From NCBI GenBank assembly GCA_038025085.1, contig CM076145.1, positions 19,663,557 to 19,727,556 of the forward strand: a stretch of 64,000 nt of DNA, given 5' to 3'. Positions 10,688 through 22,516 of the stretch are shown here, piece by piece. Positions within the stretch are counted from its first letter, which is position 1, and every line of letters starts with the position of its first letter. The stretch is from Tetragonia tetragonoides. Lineage: Eukaryota; Streptophyta; Magnoliopsida; Caryophyllales; Aizoaceae. The notes below the pieces were generated by a model that did not search any database, was not told where the DNA came from, and saw nothing but the letters and a program-made list of their open reading frames with translations. Position numbers and translations under genes: made by a program.

Positions 10688-13600
10688 CACTACTACAAAA
10701 CTTAGATACAAAGTCACTCAATAGAAGTCGCTTATAAAAAAAGTGACTTTTATATTGAGGCGGTGTCAATTTTGTAAAACACAAAATGATACATGTCGCT
10801 TTTTTCAAACAAAGCGACTTCATAGCCCTGTTCTCAGAAGTCACACATAAGAAGTCACTTTTTTTTAAGAAGGTGACCTTGTAGGCGCATAGGTAGTTGC
10901 TTTGCCTTAAAAACCGACTTTGTAGCCTTTTCATATTTAAAACCGACTTCGTACCCAAAACAAAAAACAGAAAAAGAAAACAATTAACGCCAATATCACA
11001 GTCTCATCCCTTTGTTCTCACGAATGTTCCAGTTTCTCAGATCTAAATTCTCACTCACCCTCTCTCTCTCAACTCCCTCTATTGTTGCTGCTTCGATTTC
11101 TCCGGCCAGTGTCGTAGCTGTGTTGTTATCTCCCCCTTAAGGTAAACTGTATCACCATTTTTTTTTTCGTCACTCACTCAGCTCTCTCTCTTAGCCATGG
11201 TGGAGAAGAGGAGCCAGACGGCGGGGAAGATGGAAATCGTGAGGTGCTTTGCCGGTTTAGCGGACTTTCTTCTCTAATATCTTGCTCGGGTATGTAAATT
11301 GCAGATCTTCTCAATTCAATCGATTTATTTCTCGTTTCCAAGCCCTAGATCTGCTTTAAATTCATTTCTCGTTTCCAAGCCCTAGATCTCGTTTCTGAAT
11401 TGTTTTAATATGTTTGTTATGTAGAATGTTTCCATTGATTGTAGATTTTGTGGTGGGAATGTATGTTCTGTTAATGATTATTTATTTGATTTGAGCTAAG
11501 TTTTACTGATTGTGTTGAAACCCTAGCTGTGAATGGGTTCTCAAGTCAGAGATGGTGGCTTGGTCAAGAAAAAAAAATTAAAGCCAACAACAAGGTAATT
11601 AATTAAGTTTCACTAAAATTTTGGGGAAATTCTCAAGTCAGAGATGTGTTGCTTATAGTTTCATTAAAAATTTGGAAAACTGTTCATTGTTTCATTTTTT
11701 GCGAGAAGAGCGAGCTAGAGGTTGAAGACAAGAGCAACGGCTAAATTAACCGCGCTTTCTGCGAGGCACATATGAGAACTGTTCTTCGTTTAAAGTTTTT
11801 TGGGATTTAATTGATTATTCTTTGGAGTTTTAACCCATTACCACTCTAGATCTCGGAATGTCTTGTTTTTTATTTGTAACTGTGTGAACAGCTTATATTT
11901 TGCCTGGTGGTTTGCTAGTTTATTCCTTTTTAAGTTAGGAGATAGGAGAAGAGTTCGTGGGTGGTGTCGCTGGGGATGTATTGCTTTTGATTTAATTGTT
12001 TTAATTATGTGCTCCCATGTTGCCATTCATTTCTGGTATTTTCTGGTTTTTGGTTGTTAATTTTCGTGTAGTTTGTTAGGTTTGTGGTATCTTTTTGTTA
12101 CCTAGAAATTCTTGATTGAAGCTCTTGATTTGCGAAAATTGCGAGTGACACTCGATATTGATTTTGAATTTTGGGTTTTTGTTTGCTAATTGTTGAATCT
12201 GATTCTCTGGTCTTCCATTGTCACGATTAGTTGCAATTCTGGGTTGTAGCATGACCTGTTTGTTGTTGTATTTGGACTCTTTTTCTTCAAATTTTTTGGG
12301 TTTGCAGTTGTGAACTATTGGTACTGCTGGACTATTGATTCTGTTGCAATCTGATCAGTACTTTTGAGTAAATTTGCTTATATATGCACGTTTAGGGCTC
12401 TATTGGGTAAGGAAATAAGGTTAATACATGGCTAATCAAAGTATATTACCTTTACTTGTCTCTTATGCACTTAAGCTGAGGAAAATACATGCTAATTGTC
12501 TGATTTTGCTCAAATCTCAATTCTGAGCTACTGTTTTCTGGATTATTGTGTGCTGTCATTCTTGTTCAGAGAGCTATAGCATGGATAGGATAGTTCTGTC
12601 CCTGCACTTATGCATTCTGGTATGGTTTTGTTTCAAGATTGTAACCTATCATCTGCATTTTAGTAGCTTTAAATCTGAAGGAAAAATGAAATATTTGCAT
12701 TTAATTCTCTTTAGCTGCATTAGTTTGTCTATTGGCATATGGCTTAGGTACCACTGAACTTTGAAGATCCAACTAATCATTAGGGTATGGACAAGGAACT
12801 GTTTCTTGAGTTATTTTGAGACTGGGGTTATACTTTAGAATACATGGGGGTAAAGACTTGGAACAAGATTAATATAGCCAATAAAATATTGCAACTTTTT
12901 CCCCTTGCTTTTTTTTTTCTTGTGCCATCACTTATTCACAAGAGGATTTATAGTATGTACATGCAGAATATTGAGATAATATATACTCCTTGAAAGTGTG
13001 CTTTGAGGCTTGTATGATATGTTCCATTATGGTGTGTGATTCATGGGTGAAATCACGATTGAAACTCATAAGAATCTGAGTTGGGCTAAGTAAACTCACA
13101 CACTCACAAGCTGTGAATCTAGATCTGTTTTCGAACTTGTATTTCAGAACCATTTACGCTCTGCTAGGTGTAATGCAAATATGGGAATAGTTAGTATTGA
13201 TATTTGTGAGCTAAATGAAGATTTTCCCAATGTTCTACACTGTTTTTGTCGTTGCTGTAGTCAGACCTGAGATTTCATGCTATACTCTTATTACTCCTTG
13301 TTATAATGTTGAAAACTTAATTAAAGCGCAACACATGTTTGGTGGTAAGAATACAGATCGATTAGGACTTATCTTCGTGCACTTTAGTAGTGAAAGTATA
13401 TATCTATATTGTTCTAACTCAAATGCATTCTATGTTGCACAGGAAATTAAGAAGGTTGCAAACTCATTTGGCAAGGGAAGAGATCAAAAGCAGCCCCTTT
13501 AATGATTAAATTAGTTGTAAAGTCTTGTTCTTTTCTTTTTTCCTTGACACCAAAGTTTCATTAGTGGTTAATGTTGACTAATGGATTGGAATTAGTTCCT

Positions 13601-13896
13601 TAAATTAGTTCCTTAACACCAAAGAATGGATTGGAAAGTTAACCAGAATTCCCATTTGTAGTTGTTGATAATAAATGTATTTTGTTGGAACTTTGTATAT
13701 TGTTATATTTTTGTGAAAATCTATGTGGTGGATATTTATTTATATTTTTTTTTATGAAAAATATAGTGATACATTCTACCCCTCAAATTGGGCTTGCTCA
13801 AGAGTCATGTTTTGTGGAACTTCTCCGGCCATTTTGTAGCTTGGTTCTTTGTGGTGGTGAATGTGTTTGGCTTAAAAGGGTTCATTTTGTAGTAGG
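10688..13896. mobile_element. Second CACTA-like element, left end clear, right end uncertain
   Basis: The left end is CACTACTACAAAA, followed by about 270 bp of subterminal repeats built on AAGTCGC/GCGACTT, typical of CACTA elements. A candidate right end is TTTTGTAGTAGG at 13885-13896, close to the expected TTTTGTAGTAGTG, but it lacks the last bases, lacks mirrored subterminal repeats and gives no TGG duplication. The interior resembles a transcribed-gene leader and introns (CT-rich leader at 11040-11110; duplicated TTTCTCGTTTCCAAGCCC at 11329-11395). No transposase or other domain is recognised. Confidence 0.5.
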
Positions 13897-14467
13897 CTTA
13901 GACAGAATAAGAAGATAATTGTGTTTAGTGAGGCTAAATCACAAACGCAACCTTTAGATCCAATATACTCAACGTGAGTGTTAGAGGAGTAAAGGTGTGA
14001 TTCTAACCTTAATAGAAAAAGGGAGAGAGAGAGAGATATATAGATAAGAAAAGAAGGGATTAAGACAGAAAAGAAGCCTCAACAATATCCACACAATAAT
14101 TAAACCACAATCAACCAGAATCAATCCAACAAAATTACTATTGCCCAGTTTTTGTCCGTACACAACGTATGCATTTAACACAAATTATAACAGCCAAAAC
14201 CACGACAATATCAAAATTCCACAAAGAGATAAGTGTAGATCTATACCTTAGGAAGCCAACCAAGAAGAAAAGTCACAATATTTATCACTAGAACACCAGA
14301 TATAAGCGTTTTTGCAAAACGGCTCCCAGACGCTGTCCAGCGAGAGCAACTAAACGTTTGAGCTTGAACGGAGGACCAAAACTCAACCTTTTTCGTTGAT
14401 TCAACTTGGAGAAGAAAGACAACTTTCCAAAGTTTCATAATTCCAGATAAAACGAGCTAAAAAACCA
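13897..14467 (-). other. Leader of element B, gag missing
   Basis: AT-rich sequence between the primer site and the CACTA-like element. Two minus-strand frames of 65-66 codons show no gag, zinc-knuckle or protease motif. In an intact element gag would start within this distance. Nothing else is recognised. Confidence 0.5.
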
Positions 14468-14481
14468 GAGCTCTGATACCA
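14468..14481 (-). other. Primer binding site of B (tRNA-iMet)
   Basis: On the minus strand TGGTATCAGAGCTC starts three bases after the LTR end ..GCATCA. The first 12 bases match the initiator Met tRNA 3' end exactly. It fixes B as minus strand. Confidence 0.9.
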
Positions 14482-14484
14482 CTT

Positions 14485-15302
14485 TGATGCGTAAACTAGC
14501 TCGTTAAAATCTCTCACTTGTATTGAGTCTCCCAAGAGCAAAACTTGATAAATTGGACCTCACCACAAATGAATCCTAAAGGTAAAACCACAAGATTCAA
14601 TTGATAAAGGGGTCACTCAAACTCACCACTCAAGTTATAAAGGCAAAGCCACCAAACAAGAGATCAAGGGTTTAAGATTTCAGAAATAGAGGCAGCACTC
14701 TATCAGTTTTTCTCATTCACATAATCTGAGTACTACATTCAATTTTGTTACATATTTATAGGCTCAAACATGAAATAAACCCTAGTGGAATACCCCAGAA
14801 AGAATCCTTGTTGTCCTCATGAGAGAAAGCCTCAAAAGTGGTCCCCAAACTGTTTAGTACTCAGCTGTAATTCTAGCGCCCAAATGGTCCCTAATAGTAC
14901 AAATTGGAGCGTGTCCTTTGTATTGTTGTTCATTAATGCGCCTTGGCTCCTCTTGAGCTACTAGATGTCCTTATCACTTGATTTCCAAGGCATAAAACAA
15001 ACCCAAAAGGAGCAGGTTACTAGGATCAATGACATGGCACTAATTCCCACCTGTTAGCTGCACTAATGTTGATTAACGTCTACTTGTACGGAATTAAAAG
15101 ACTAATTACATTAATCTAAATTATTAAAAGAATTTAAATGATAACCCTGATGTTTTAGGTGTCCCTAATGAGTAGAGTTCACCCCCCATTGTGTGCCTTG
15201 GTGCCAAACAAGCTTGCAATCTGAGATAGAGAAGGGATGCTCGCCCATAGCACGGTCAAGCTTGTTCTTGGAGCAGCTGCTTGCTCAATAGATTTCGTAT
15301 CA
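14485..15302 (-). repeat. 5' LTR of element B
   Basis: The minus orientation begins TGATACGAAATC at 15302 and ends GCATCA at 14485. It nearly matches 6053-6875. The plus strand then continues with the TATGT duplication and the second half of A's extra ORF. Confidence 0.93.
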
Positions 15303-15595
15303 TATGTCTTAAGGAGCGCTATAGTGACATGATCGTGGATGGAAAGCCGAACTACCACCGATATGCGACACCCCATTATCGTTGGTTCCTAGAGTTTAAG
15401 GTCATTGCCGCAGAGCTCCAACTCGCAGAAAACGACTGGCTTCATCGAGTTGTTCTTACACCACTTCCTTCAGGTTACTGCGAGGATTGTGAAAAGCCTA
15501 AGCGTCGTAGTCATATGAACGCTAGAGCCTATCGTGCCCTCTTTACCCCTATTGGTAAGAAAGGCAAGAGTCAGTCCGCCCTATATCCCGACTAG

Positions 15596-16314
15596 TGGAT
15601 ACAAGGGCAAGGAACCAGCATTTAGAAAGGATGAAGATCCATCACCTCCTGGGTCAAGAGACCCAGTGAGTTTGGATTGAGACTTTCCTAGTTTAGACTA
15701 AATTTTCCACTCTTTTCCATGTTATATGATGATCTTGCGTGGTCAAATAAATGTTGAAAGATGTTTAGTTAATTTGCCTTTTAGTCAGTTTTGAATGAAT
15801 ATTTATAATGATTGTTATCAAATAAATATTCATCTGCTTATTTATTATTAAACATGTTTATTATGGCTATTATGGGAATTTGTGAACATGTCTCTTTACC
15901 TGATTTTTACCATTAGCATTATCATCTATATGATTAATTATGCGCTAAAAGCATGCTTGGTGTTATTTTTTTGAATATATTGGACCAAGTTGGGTCACAT
16001 TCTTCGTTATTAGGCCAAGCATGTAGGCCATGATTGAATTTTGGGACAACCTTTGAGTTGTGACCCATCTCCTTATAAACTGCATGTCGATATTATGCCT
16101 TCTTATTTACTTAATTTAGCGTGAATTTGCTAAAGTAGACCTTCGAACCAAGGTCGGAAAATTATTAAAATTTGGCTAAGTAGAATTGCCTAGAGAAGGT
16201 TATGCTATAACCCAAGTCTCTTTTGCTGTGACCCAAAGGTTGGGCTATCATTGATTAATCAGTGGCCTTATGCCATTGAATGTTCCTTGTTACAGAAACT
16301 CGTAACTCGCGTAG
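15596..16314 (+). other. Spacer of A between the extra ORF and gag
   Basis: About 720 bp with no coding frame of note. AT-rich, and I see no splice pair, promoter or repeat that I can support. Confidence 0.5.
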
Positions 16315-17252
16315 ATGGCTCAAAATGCACGTATCACTAGACTCGAGGACGCCTTCATTAACGTCGGTGAATTCATGGAGTGTCAACTCAAAAGAGAAGA
16401 GCAACAACACAATGCACAAGATGCAGCTGCGAAAGCATTTAAGGATTTAGACGCCCTCAAGCCACCAACTTTTGAAGGAGGCGCTGATCCTACCAAGCTG
16501 GAAGGGTGGATCATTGACTTGAGAAGCTATTCGCTGCCATTGGGCGACAAGAATGACCAGAAAGTCATCAGTGCCATGTACTACTTACATGGTGAGGCGA
16601 ATAAGTGGTGGATTGATGTGGGTGCCGCACTGGTAGCTCATCCTGGTTTCAGCTGGACCAGATTCAAGGAGGTGATTCGCAAAAGGTTCTATCCTAGGTC
16701 TCTTCGTCGTTTGAAACAAACGGAATTTGAGAACCTGACTCAAGAAAAGAGGTCATTAGCTGAGTATGCCTCTAAGTTTAACGAACTCGCGGTGTTCGCA
16801 CCACTTTTGGTTGCGAACGAGGAAAACTGTGTCTCGAGGTTTAAGGATGGACTGCAGTGGGATATCAAGATATTTGTTGAGGGTCATTCCGACAGGTTTC
16901 AAGTGGCATATGATAAAGCTCTAAATCAGGAAAGAATTATGGACCGAAGAGATTATGTGCTCGGAAAGCACAAGCGTGAAGAAGGAAGTTCTTCTCATCA
17001 AAATGTGCACGACCGTAGGCCAAAGCCGGCCAATGATCATGGAGTTGGGAACAACAACAACAACAACAACAATAATCAGAATAGGAATTCCGGGAACAAC
17101 CGAGCAGCAATTCTAGCTCGTAGGAACACGCTCTGCCATAAGTGTCGCGTGGCACATCCGGGTAAGAATTGCCAAGGAGAAGTACTTGTTATAAGTGTAA
17201 CAAACCCGGAAACAATGCTTCCGAATGTTGAAATAAAGGAAAGTCCGGAAAT
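16315..17252 (+). pseudogene. gag: Gag of element A
   Basis: Starts at ATG 16315. The capsid region has the Retrotrans_gag features FEGGADPTKLEGWI, YYLHGEANKWW, FSWTRFKEVIRKRFYP and LAEYASKFNELA. A basic linker follows with an Asn run from an (AAC)n tract at 17047-17071. The first zinc knuckle is degenerate (CHKCRVAHPGKNC). The second, CYKCNKPGN..EC, is read only after a one-base shift near 17185, has Asn at the usual His position, and is followed by a TGA. Structural protein of the retrotransposon particle; this copy is broken at its 3' end. Confidence 0.85.
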
Positions 17253-17771
17253 GTGCAGAATCGTGGAGGCTACAATAATAACAACAGCGGCAATGGTATT
17301 AACTTCCGAGGAAATGGAGGAGGTTATAACAACAACAAGACAGGTTTCAACAACACTGCACCTGCAGGAGGAAACCAGGGAAATGGCCAGCCAACAACAC
17401 AGAATACTGCACAGAACAACAACCGTGGTGTCAACGAAAGGCTTTACGTGTTGAACAACGCTGAAGCTGAAGCAAATCCGAACGTCATTGCTGGTACTTT
17501 TCTCGTTCACTCTCATCCAGCATATATGTTATTTGATTCTGGTGCTTCGCATTCCTTCTTGTCTAAGAATTTTGCTGTTAAGATTGTGTTAGAGCCTAGT
17601 TCGGTACTTAGAGCTAATATAACCATGCCAGATCGGGAAAAGGTTAGTAGTAAGGAGAAATTTGAGAACTGCACTATCATGATCGCTGGGTGCGACTTAC
17701 CAGCTGATTTCGTTAAGAGTTCGATGCCATTCTTGGGATGGACTGGTTATCCAAGTACAGAGCTAAAATAG
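17253..17771 (+). pseudogene. Protease region of A
   Basis: Asn/Gly-rich linker, then an aspartic protease with active-site LFDSGASHSFLS (DSG) and the downstream strand CDLPADFV. A stop at 17769-17771 and frame changes before RT separate it from the rest of pol. In plant chromoviruses this domain is part of a gag-pro-pol polyprotein, so the start codon here is not a true start. Confidence 0.8.
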
Positions 17772-20700
17772 AGTGTTTTGACCAACGGGTATCGTTGAAA
17801 GGATCTTAAGGACGGAGAGTTGTCTACCGAGGTGTTGTGGTTAAACCTAAGTTGAAAGTCGTGTTTTCCATGACGACTAAGGTGAATGATTGCGTGACTA
17901 AAGGAGAAACGATCTACCATTGTCATATTCGGGATAGGAGTCGTGAGGTCGAACCCTCGGCTTCTATTCCTATTGTGTCAGAATACGAAGATGTATTTCC
18001 TGACTAGATACTGGGGATGCCACCCCAGCGCGTTATCGACTTCACTATAGAGTTAGTGCCAGGATCCGCACATATTCAAAAGCGCCATATAGGATGGCAC
18101 CGGCGGAAATGAAGGAATTCAAAACTCAACTAGAAGAATTGTTGGAAAAGGGATATATTCAGCCAAGTGTATCGCCTTGGGGAGCACCTGTACTCTTCGT
18201 GAAGAAAAAGGATGGTAGTATGAGGTTGTGTATTGACTATCGAGAGGTGAATAAGATCACAATTAAGAATAGGTATCCACTACCTAGGATCGATGATTTG
18301 TTCGACCAACTGAATGGAGCGTCATCGGTATTCTCGAAGATCGATTAGAGATCAGGTTATCATCAACTGAGGATTGCGGAATCGGATAATCCTAAAACTG
18401 CCTTTCGGACAAGGTATGGGCATTACGAGTTCACAATTATGCCACTTGGGCTGACGAATGCGCCAGCAAAGTTCATGGACTTAATGAATCGTACGTTTCA
18501 ACCGTACCTCGATCAGTTTGTGGTGGTTTTCATCGATGATATTTTGGTATATTCTAAGAACGCCGAGGAACATGCGGAACACTTGAGGATCACCCTGAAA
18601 ATTTTACGATGATACAAGTTATACGCTAAGTTGTCCAAATGCGAGTTTTGGTTGGAAAAGGTATCTTTCTTATGACTTGTGGTCTCTAAGGATGCAGTTG
18701 CCGTGGACCCAGAGAAAATCCGAGCCGTTAATGATTGGCCTAAGCCGACCAATGTGATAGAGGTTCGAAGCGTTTTGGATCTAGCAGGTTATTATCGGAG
18801 ATTTGTGGAGAATTTCTCAAAGATCGCACAACCAATGACTAATTTGATGAAGAAAACCACACGATTCCAATGGACGGAAAAGTGTGAAGAAGCATTCAAG
18901 AAGCTTAAGAAACGATTCACAACCGCGCCAATTTTGTCTTTACCTTCAAGAACGGACGGATATGAGGTTTACAGTGATGCGTCGAAACATGGTTTGGGTT
19001 GTGTGCTAATGCAAAATGGGAAAGTGCTAGCTTATGCTTTGCGACAACTCAAAAAGTACGAAGAGAATTACCCGATGCATGACTTGGAACTAGCAGCCGT
19101 GGTGTTCGCATTAAAGATTTGGCGAAACTATTTGTATGGGACGTCAGTCAAGATGTTTACTGACCATAAGAGTTTGAAGTACATATTCACTCAGAAGGAG
19201 TTGAATATGCGGCAACGGAGATGGTTGGAGTTACTAACGGAGTATGACTTGGACATTCAGTACCACGAGGGTAAAGCCAATGTCGTGGCCGATGCTTTGA
19301 GTAGGAAAACCAGGCACACGTTCTATACAACAATTGTCATTCTAGAGAATATCATCCAGGACTTGCAAACTCTGGACATTGAAGTGGTGTTGAGAGGTGA
19401 TGTTCAGTGCGTACTAAACCACATGACCATTCGCCCGACTCTGTTGGACAAAATCAAAGGCAAGCAGGCTGACAACGTAGATCTTTTGCGGATTGTACAA
19501 CATAAGAACGAAGGTCGTTCTGAGGACTTCGACATAGGAAAATATTGTCTTTTGAGGTTTCGCAATAGGATTTGCGTTCCGAACGTTCCAGAGATCAATG
19601 ATAAGATTCTAAGCGAAGCACACAACATGCCGTACTCCGTACACCCTGGCGGAGACAAACTATATAAGGACCTGCGATCCACGTTCTGGTGGAATGGAAT
19701 GAAAAGAGAAGTGGCTGAATTTGTGGCCAAGTGCTTGACATGTCAGAAGGTCAAAATCAAGCACAAGCGTCCAGGAGGGATGCTGCAATCACTAGGCGTA
19801 CCCACATGGAAGTGGACGTCAATTGCAATGGATTTTGTGATGGGATTGCCATTAACTCAATGAAAGAACAACGCGATTTGGGTAGTTGTGGATAGATTGA
19901 CCAAAGTCGCGAGGTTCATTCCGATGAATGACACGTGGGAAATGGAATAGTTGGCCGATTCTTATATACGGGAAGTAATGAGACTTCATGGTGTTCCGGA
20001 GGACATAGTATCGGACAGAGATTCAAGATTTCTATCACATTTTTGGACAAAGTTACAAGATGCTTTTGGGAGTAAGTTGAAATTCAATAGTACCTTTCAC
20101 CCTACTACAGATGGACAATCGGAAAGAACTATTCAGACCCTAAAGGACATGTTACGAGCATGTGCATTGGAGTACAAAGGATCTTGGGATAAGCACATCC
20201 CATTGATCGAGTTTTCGTACCACAACAGTCACCATTCGAGTATCGATAGAGCACCATAAGAGGCATTGTACGGGAGGCAATGTAAATCACCTGTGTGTTG
20301 GAACGACATCAGTAATACAGTGGTAATGGGTGCGGAGTTAATTCAGGAAACTGTCAATGTCATCGAAGTTATTCAAGAAAAGATGCGTGGTGCCCAGGAT
20401 CGACAAAAGTTGTACGCCAGATAGAGTTCGCAGACCTGAGGAATTCGAGGTAGATCAGAAAGTACTTTTGAGAGTATCACCTACCAAAGGAGTCATGAGA
20501 TTTAGCCGTAAGGGAAAACTGAGCCCCAAATATATTGGACCATATGAAATCCTAGAAAGGATTGGAGAAGTGGCTTATAGGTTAGCCTTACATGTGGAAC
20601 TTGAGAATGTCCACAATGTCTTTCATGTGTCACAACTGAAGCGATATGTGCACGATCCCTCGCATGTCGTACTACCAGAACAGATTGAGCTTGACGAAAG

Positions 20701-20887
20701 CTTAACCTATGAAGAGACACTGATTCAGATAGTCGACAGAAAATATCGAGCTATGAGGACAAAGTCGGTACCTTTGGTAAAGGTAATTTGGTCTCAGCAG
20801 GGAGCCGAAGAAGCTACTTCGGAGGGCGAAGCCCAAATGCGTCAGAAATACCCTGAGTTGTTTGACGAAGGTATTGATCCGGTCTGA
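17772..20887 (+). pseudogene. pol: RT, RNase H, integrase and chromodomain-like tail of A
   Basis: RT spans about 18094-18680, with [20 protein letters not shown] and [12 protein letters not shown] (catalytic DD). RNase H spans about 18930-19310, with [11 protein letters not shown] and [11 protein letters not shown]. Integrase spans about 19600-20290, with its zinc finger [16 protein letters not shown], core [19 protein letters not shown] and FHPTTDGQSERTIQTL (D-D-E). The C-terminal part YIGPYEILERIGEVAY is followed by a tail like group II plant chromodomains, ending QKYPELFDEGID. Nonsense codons lie near 18346, 18612, 18675, 19861, 19948, 20257 and 20422, several explicable as C-to-T changes, and there are frameshifts before RT and near 20420. 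All domains present, none in one frame. Confidence 0.88.
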
Positions 20888-21145
20888 GTTTCGGGACGAA
20901 ACTCCTTTTAAGGAGGGTAGAGTGTCACGCCTCAGATTTTCGCGTTTTGATTGAATTATTGTGGTTTAATTGCTTATTATATGTTGAAGCATTGCTTATT
21001 GCATTACTAAACGAGTTAGAAAAGCGCGTTGTGTCTACGAATGTGGTTCCTTAAAATGTTTTCTACCCTTGTATTGGGTAAATCTTTTTCGTCCGTAGTA
21101 GTATCTCCATGTTTCGGGACGAAACTTCTTTTAAGGGGGGTGAGA
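20888..21145 (+). other. Duplicated element-end module: two polypurine tracts before the 3' LTR of A
   Basis: After the pol stop comes TTTCGGGACGAAACTCC, purine tract AAGGAGGGTAGAG and an LTR-like start TGTCACGCCTCAG at 20923. About 200 bp later the module recurs as TTTCGGGACGAAACTTC, tract AAGGGGGGTGAGA and the true LTR start at 21146. The first copy looks like the end of a different, related element. A chimeric 3' end from template switching or recombination is inferred. Confidence 0.75.
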
Positions 21146-22516
21146 TGTGATACCCCGATATTTTCTATATTTATAAAAAGGATTTTCATATAATTTAGAT
21201 CATTTGAATTACTAATTATGGATGGATAATTTCCATAATTAATATTAAAGTCCTAATAATAAATATTATGGATTTTAATTATTCAAATATTTATGGGGAA
21301 TTATTATTTAAATAATTTGAATTATTTGTGTGGGAGATTTCAAAATAAAAATCTGATTTGGAGTGGAGTGAATTATGCATAATTGATTTCATAATCAATT
21401 AGTATTAATTAGTGAGTGATATGGGGAGTAAATCATGCTTGACCAAGATTGATCAATGGTCAATATATAGGGGGTCACAGCTGAGGACAAACCACACTCA
21501 CTCACTCTCTCCCTCCTCACTCTCACGGTTCTCTCTCTCCCTCTCCTTTCTCTTTCATTTTCTCCTTCTCCCTTTCTCTCACCGTATTCTCTCCTTCCCC
21601 TTCCCCTTGCTGCTGCCATTGTCACTATCGTGAAGGTGCGTCGCCGGCGACCTGGGCCCGTCCCACCGCCGCTCTCGCTCTCTCTCTCTCTCTTCTCTTT
21701 TCTCTCTCTCGCATTCCCTCTCCCTCTCCATTGTTTTTGTGCCAATGAAGGTGGCACCACCACCCAACCGCCATCTAATGGTCGGACATGGTGGGTCGGT
21801 GATCGACTAGGCCCTGGCAGCGGCGATAAGCCGCCAACCACCGCGTTCTCTTCTTCTCTCCTCTGTTTTTCGATCTCTCTCTCTCTCCTCTGTTTTTGAC
21901 CGCTCTCTCTCTCTCTCCTCCGACCACGCTCGCCTGTGACCATGGGTCACCACCCAGCGCGGCCGTGAGGTCGGCCATGGCTGGGGGTGCCGTGGAGGCA
22001 AGGACGGCGCCAAGGTCGCCATCCCTTCTCTGTTTTCCCTCTCGTTACTCTCTTTCTCTCTCCTCGCGTTTTGCGCCACAAGCGCCACCACCGCCGCCGC
22101 CATGGCCGGTGTGTGGTGGTCTTGTGTTGGGAAGACCATGGGCCCCCTTGTTGGTGGTCGTGGTCGCGTCATTTGGAGGGAATCGATTTTCGAAGTTTTT
22201 GGGTGTTCTTGACAATTTCGGAATTAATTATTTATATTCAGATTTATTTTTCGAATTTCAGTTAATTTGATTTCGTATTTTGATTGTTTATAAAGTTTTA
22301 CAAATCCGATTGTCAAATTTCAAAAGCCTATTTTGACCGGGAAAATTCAAGGAATTTAATAAAATTATCAGATCTGGAATTAGAGTTCATTTGCACTTTC
22401 AATTCTGCATCTGATTGTGTTTTTAATTAATATTAATTAGGAACCGAAGATCGTTCGTAGTCTCGTCAATAGTGAACGTTCTCGACAGAATTTCGGAGCG
22501 TAATTCAATGGTAAGC
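21146..22516 (+). repeat. 3' LTR of element A, truncated
   Basis: Starts TGTGATACCCCGATATTTTC and follows the 5' LTR to the equivalent of about 3926, where it stops at GGTAAGC and a C-family LTR begins. Roughly the last 1.37 kb is missing. A TATA-like box (CAATATATAG) lies near 21460. Confidence 0.9.

Larger units (their letters stand above)
6053..15302 (-). mobile_element. CRM-like Ty3/gypsy chromovirus B, complete ends, nested in A
   Basis: Two LTRs of 823 and 818 bp bound the element, and the duplication TATGT flanks it at 6048-6052 and 15303-15307. LTRs open TGAT and close ATCA in the minus orientation. The primer site is Met type, and a purine tract (AAAAAAAGGAGAGAA) abuts the 3' LTR. 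The pol frame runs into the 3' LTR, a CRM hallmark. The interior is disrupted by CACTA transposons at 8757-10065 and from 10688; gag and protease are absent. Total span 9250 bp. Confidence 0.9.
5570..15595 (+). pseudogene. Extra acidic ORF between 5' LTR and gag of A, split by element B
   Basis: The frame opens at ATG 5570, reaches 6052, and resumes without shift at 15308 after element B and one copy of its TATGT duplication, ending at 15595. Before insertion it was one uninterrupted frame of about 256 codons. The N-terminal half is acidic and proline-rich, with EEPVESP/EPVEPPAP-type repeats. The C-terminal half is globular-looking, with several Trp, Tyr and Cys and a basic tail. I do not recognise a domain. 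It lies where some plant retroelements, such as Ogre, carry an extra ORF1, but Tekay elements are not generally described with one. That the frame stayed open while pol decayed may be chance or past selection. Confidence 0.6.
2427..22516 (+). mobile_element. Ty3/gypsy Tekay-like chromovirus A, 3' LTR truncated
   Basis: The element has a 5' LTR, a tRNA-iMet-type primer site, an extra ORF, gag, protease, RT-RNase H-integrase with a C-terminal chromodomain-like segment, a polypurine tract and a partial 3' LTR. The LTR opens TGTGATACCCC and closes GGGGGGTATTACA. Long LTRs, Met primer and the IVDRKYRAMRTKSVPLVKV-type tail are Tekay/Del features. It contains element B at 6053-15302. The 3' LTR is cut at 22516, so the target duplication cannot be checked. 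Many nonsense codons and frameshifts make it inactive. Confidence 0.88.

Noticed and set aside
13215..13502. 95-codon plus-strand frame in the second CACTA-like element
   Set aside because: No recognised domain and AT-rich context; cannot be told from chance.
13885..13896. TTTTGTAGTAGG as a proven right end of the second CACTA-like element
   Set aside because: Last bases differ, no mirrored subterminal repeats and no TGG duplication; kept only as a candidate.
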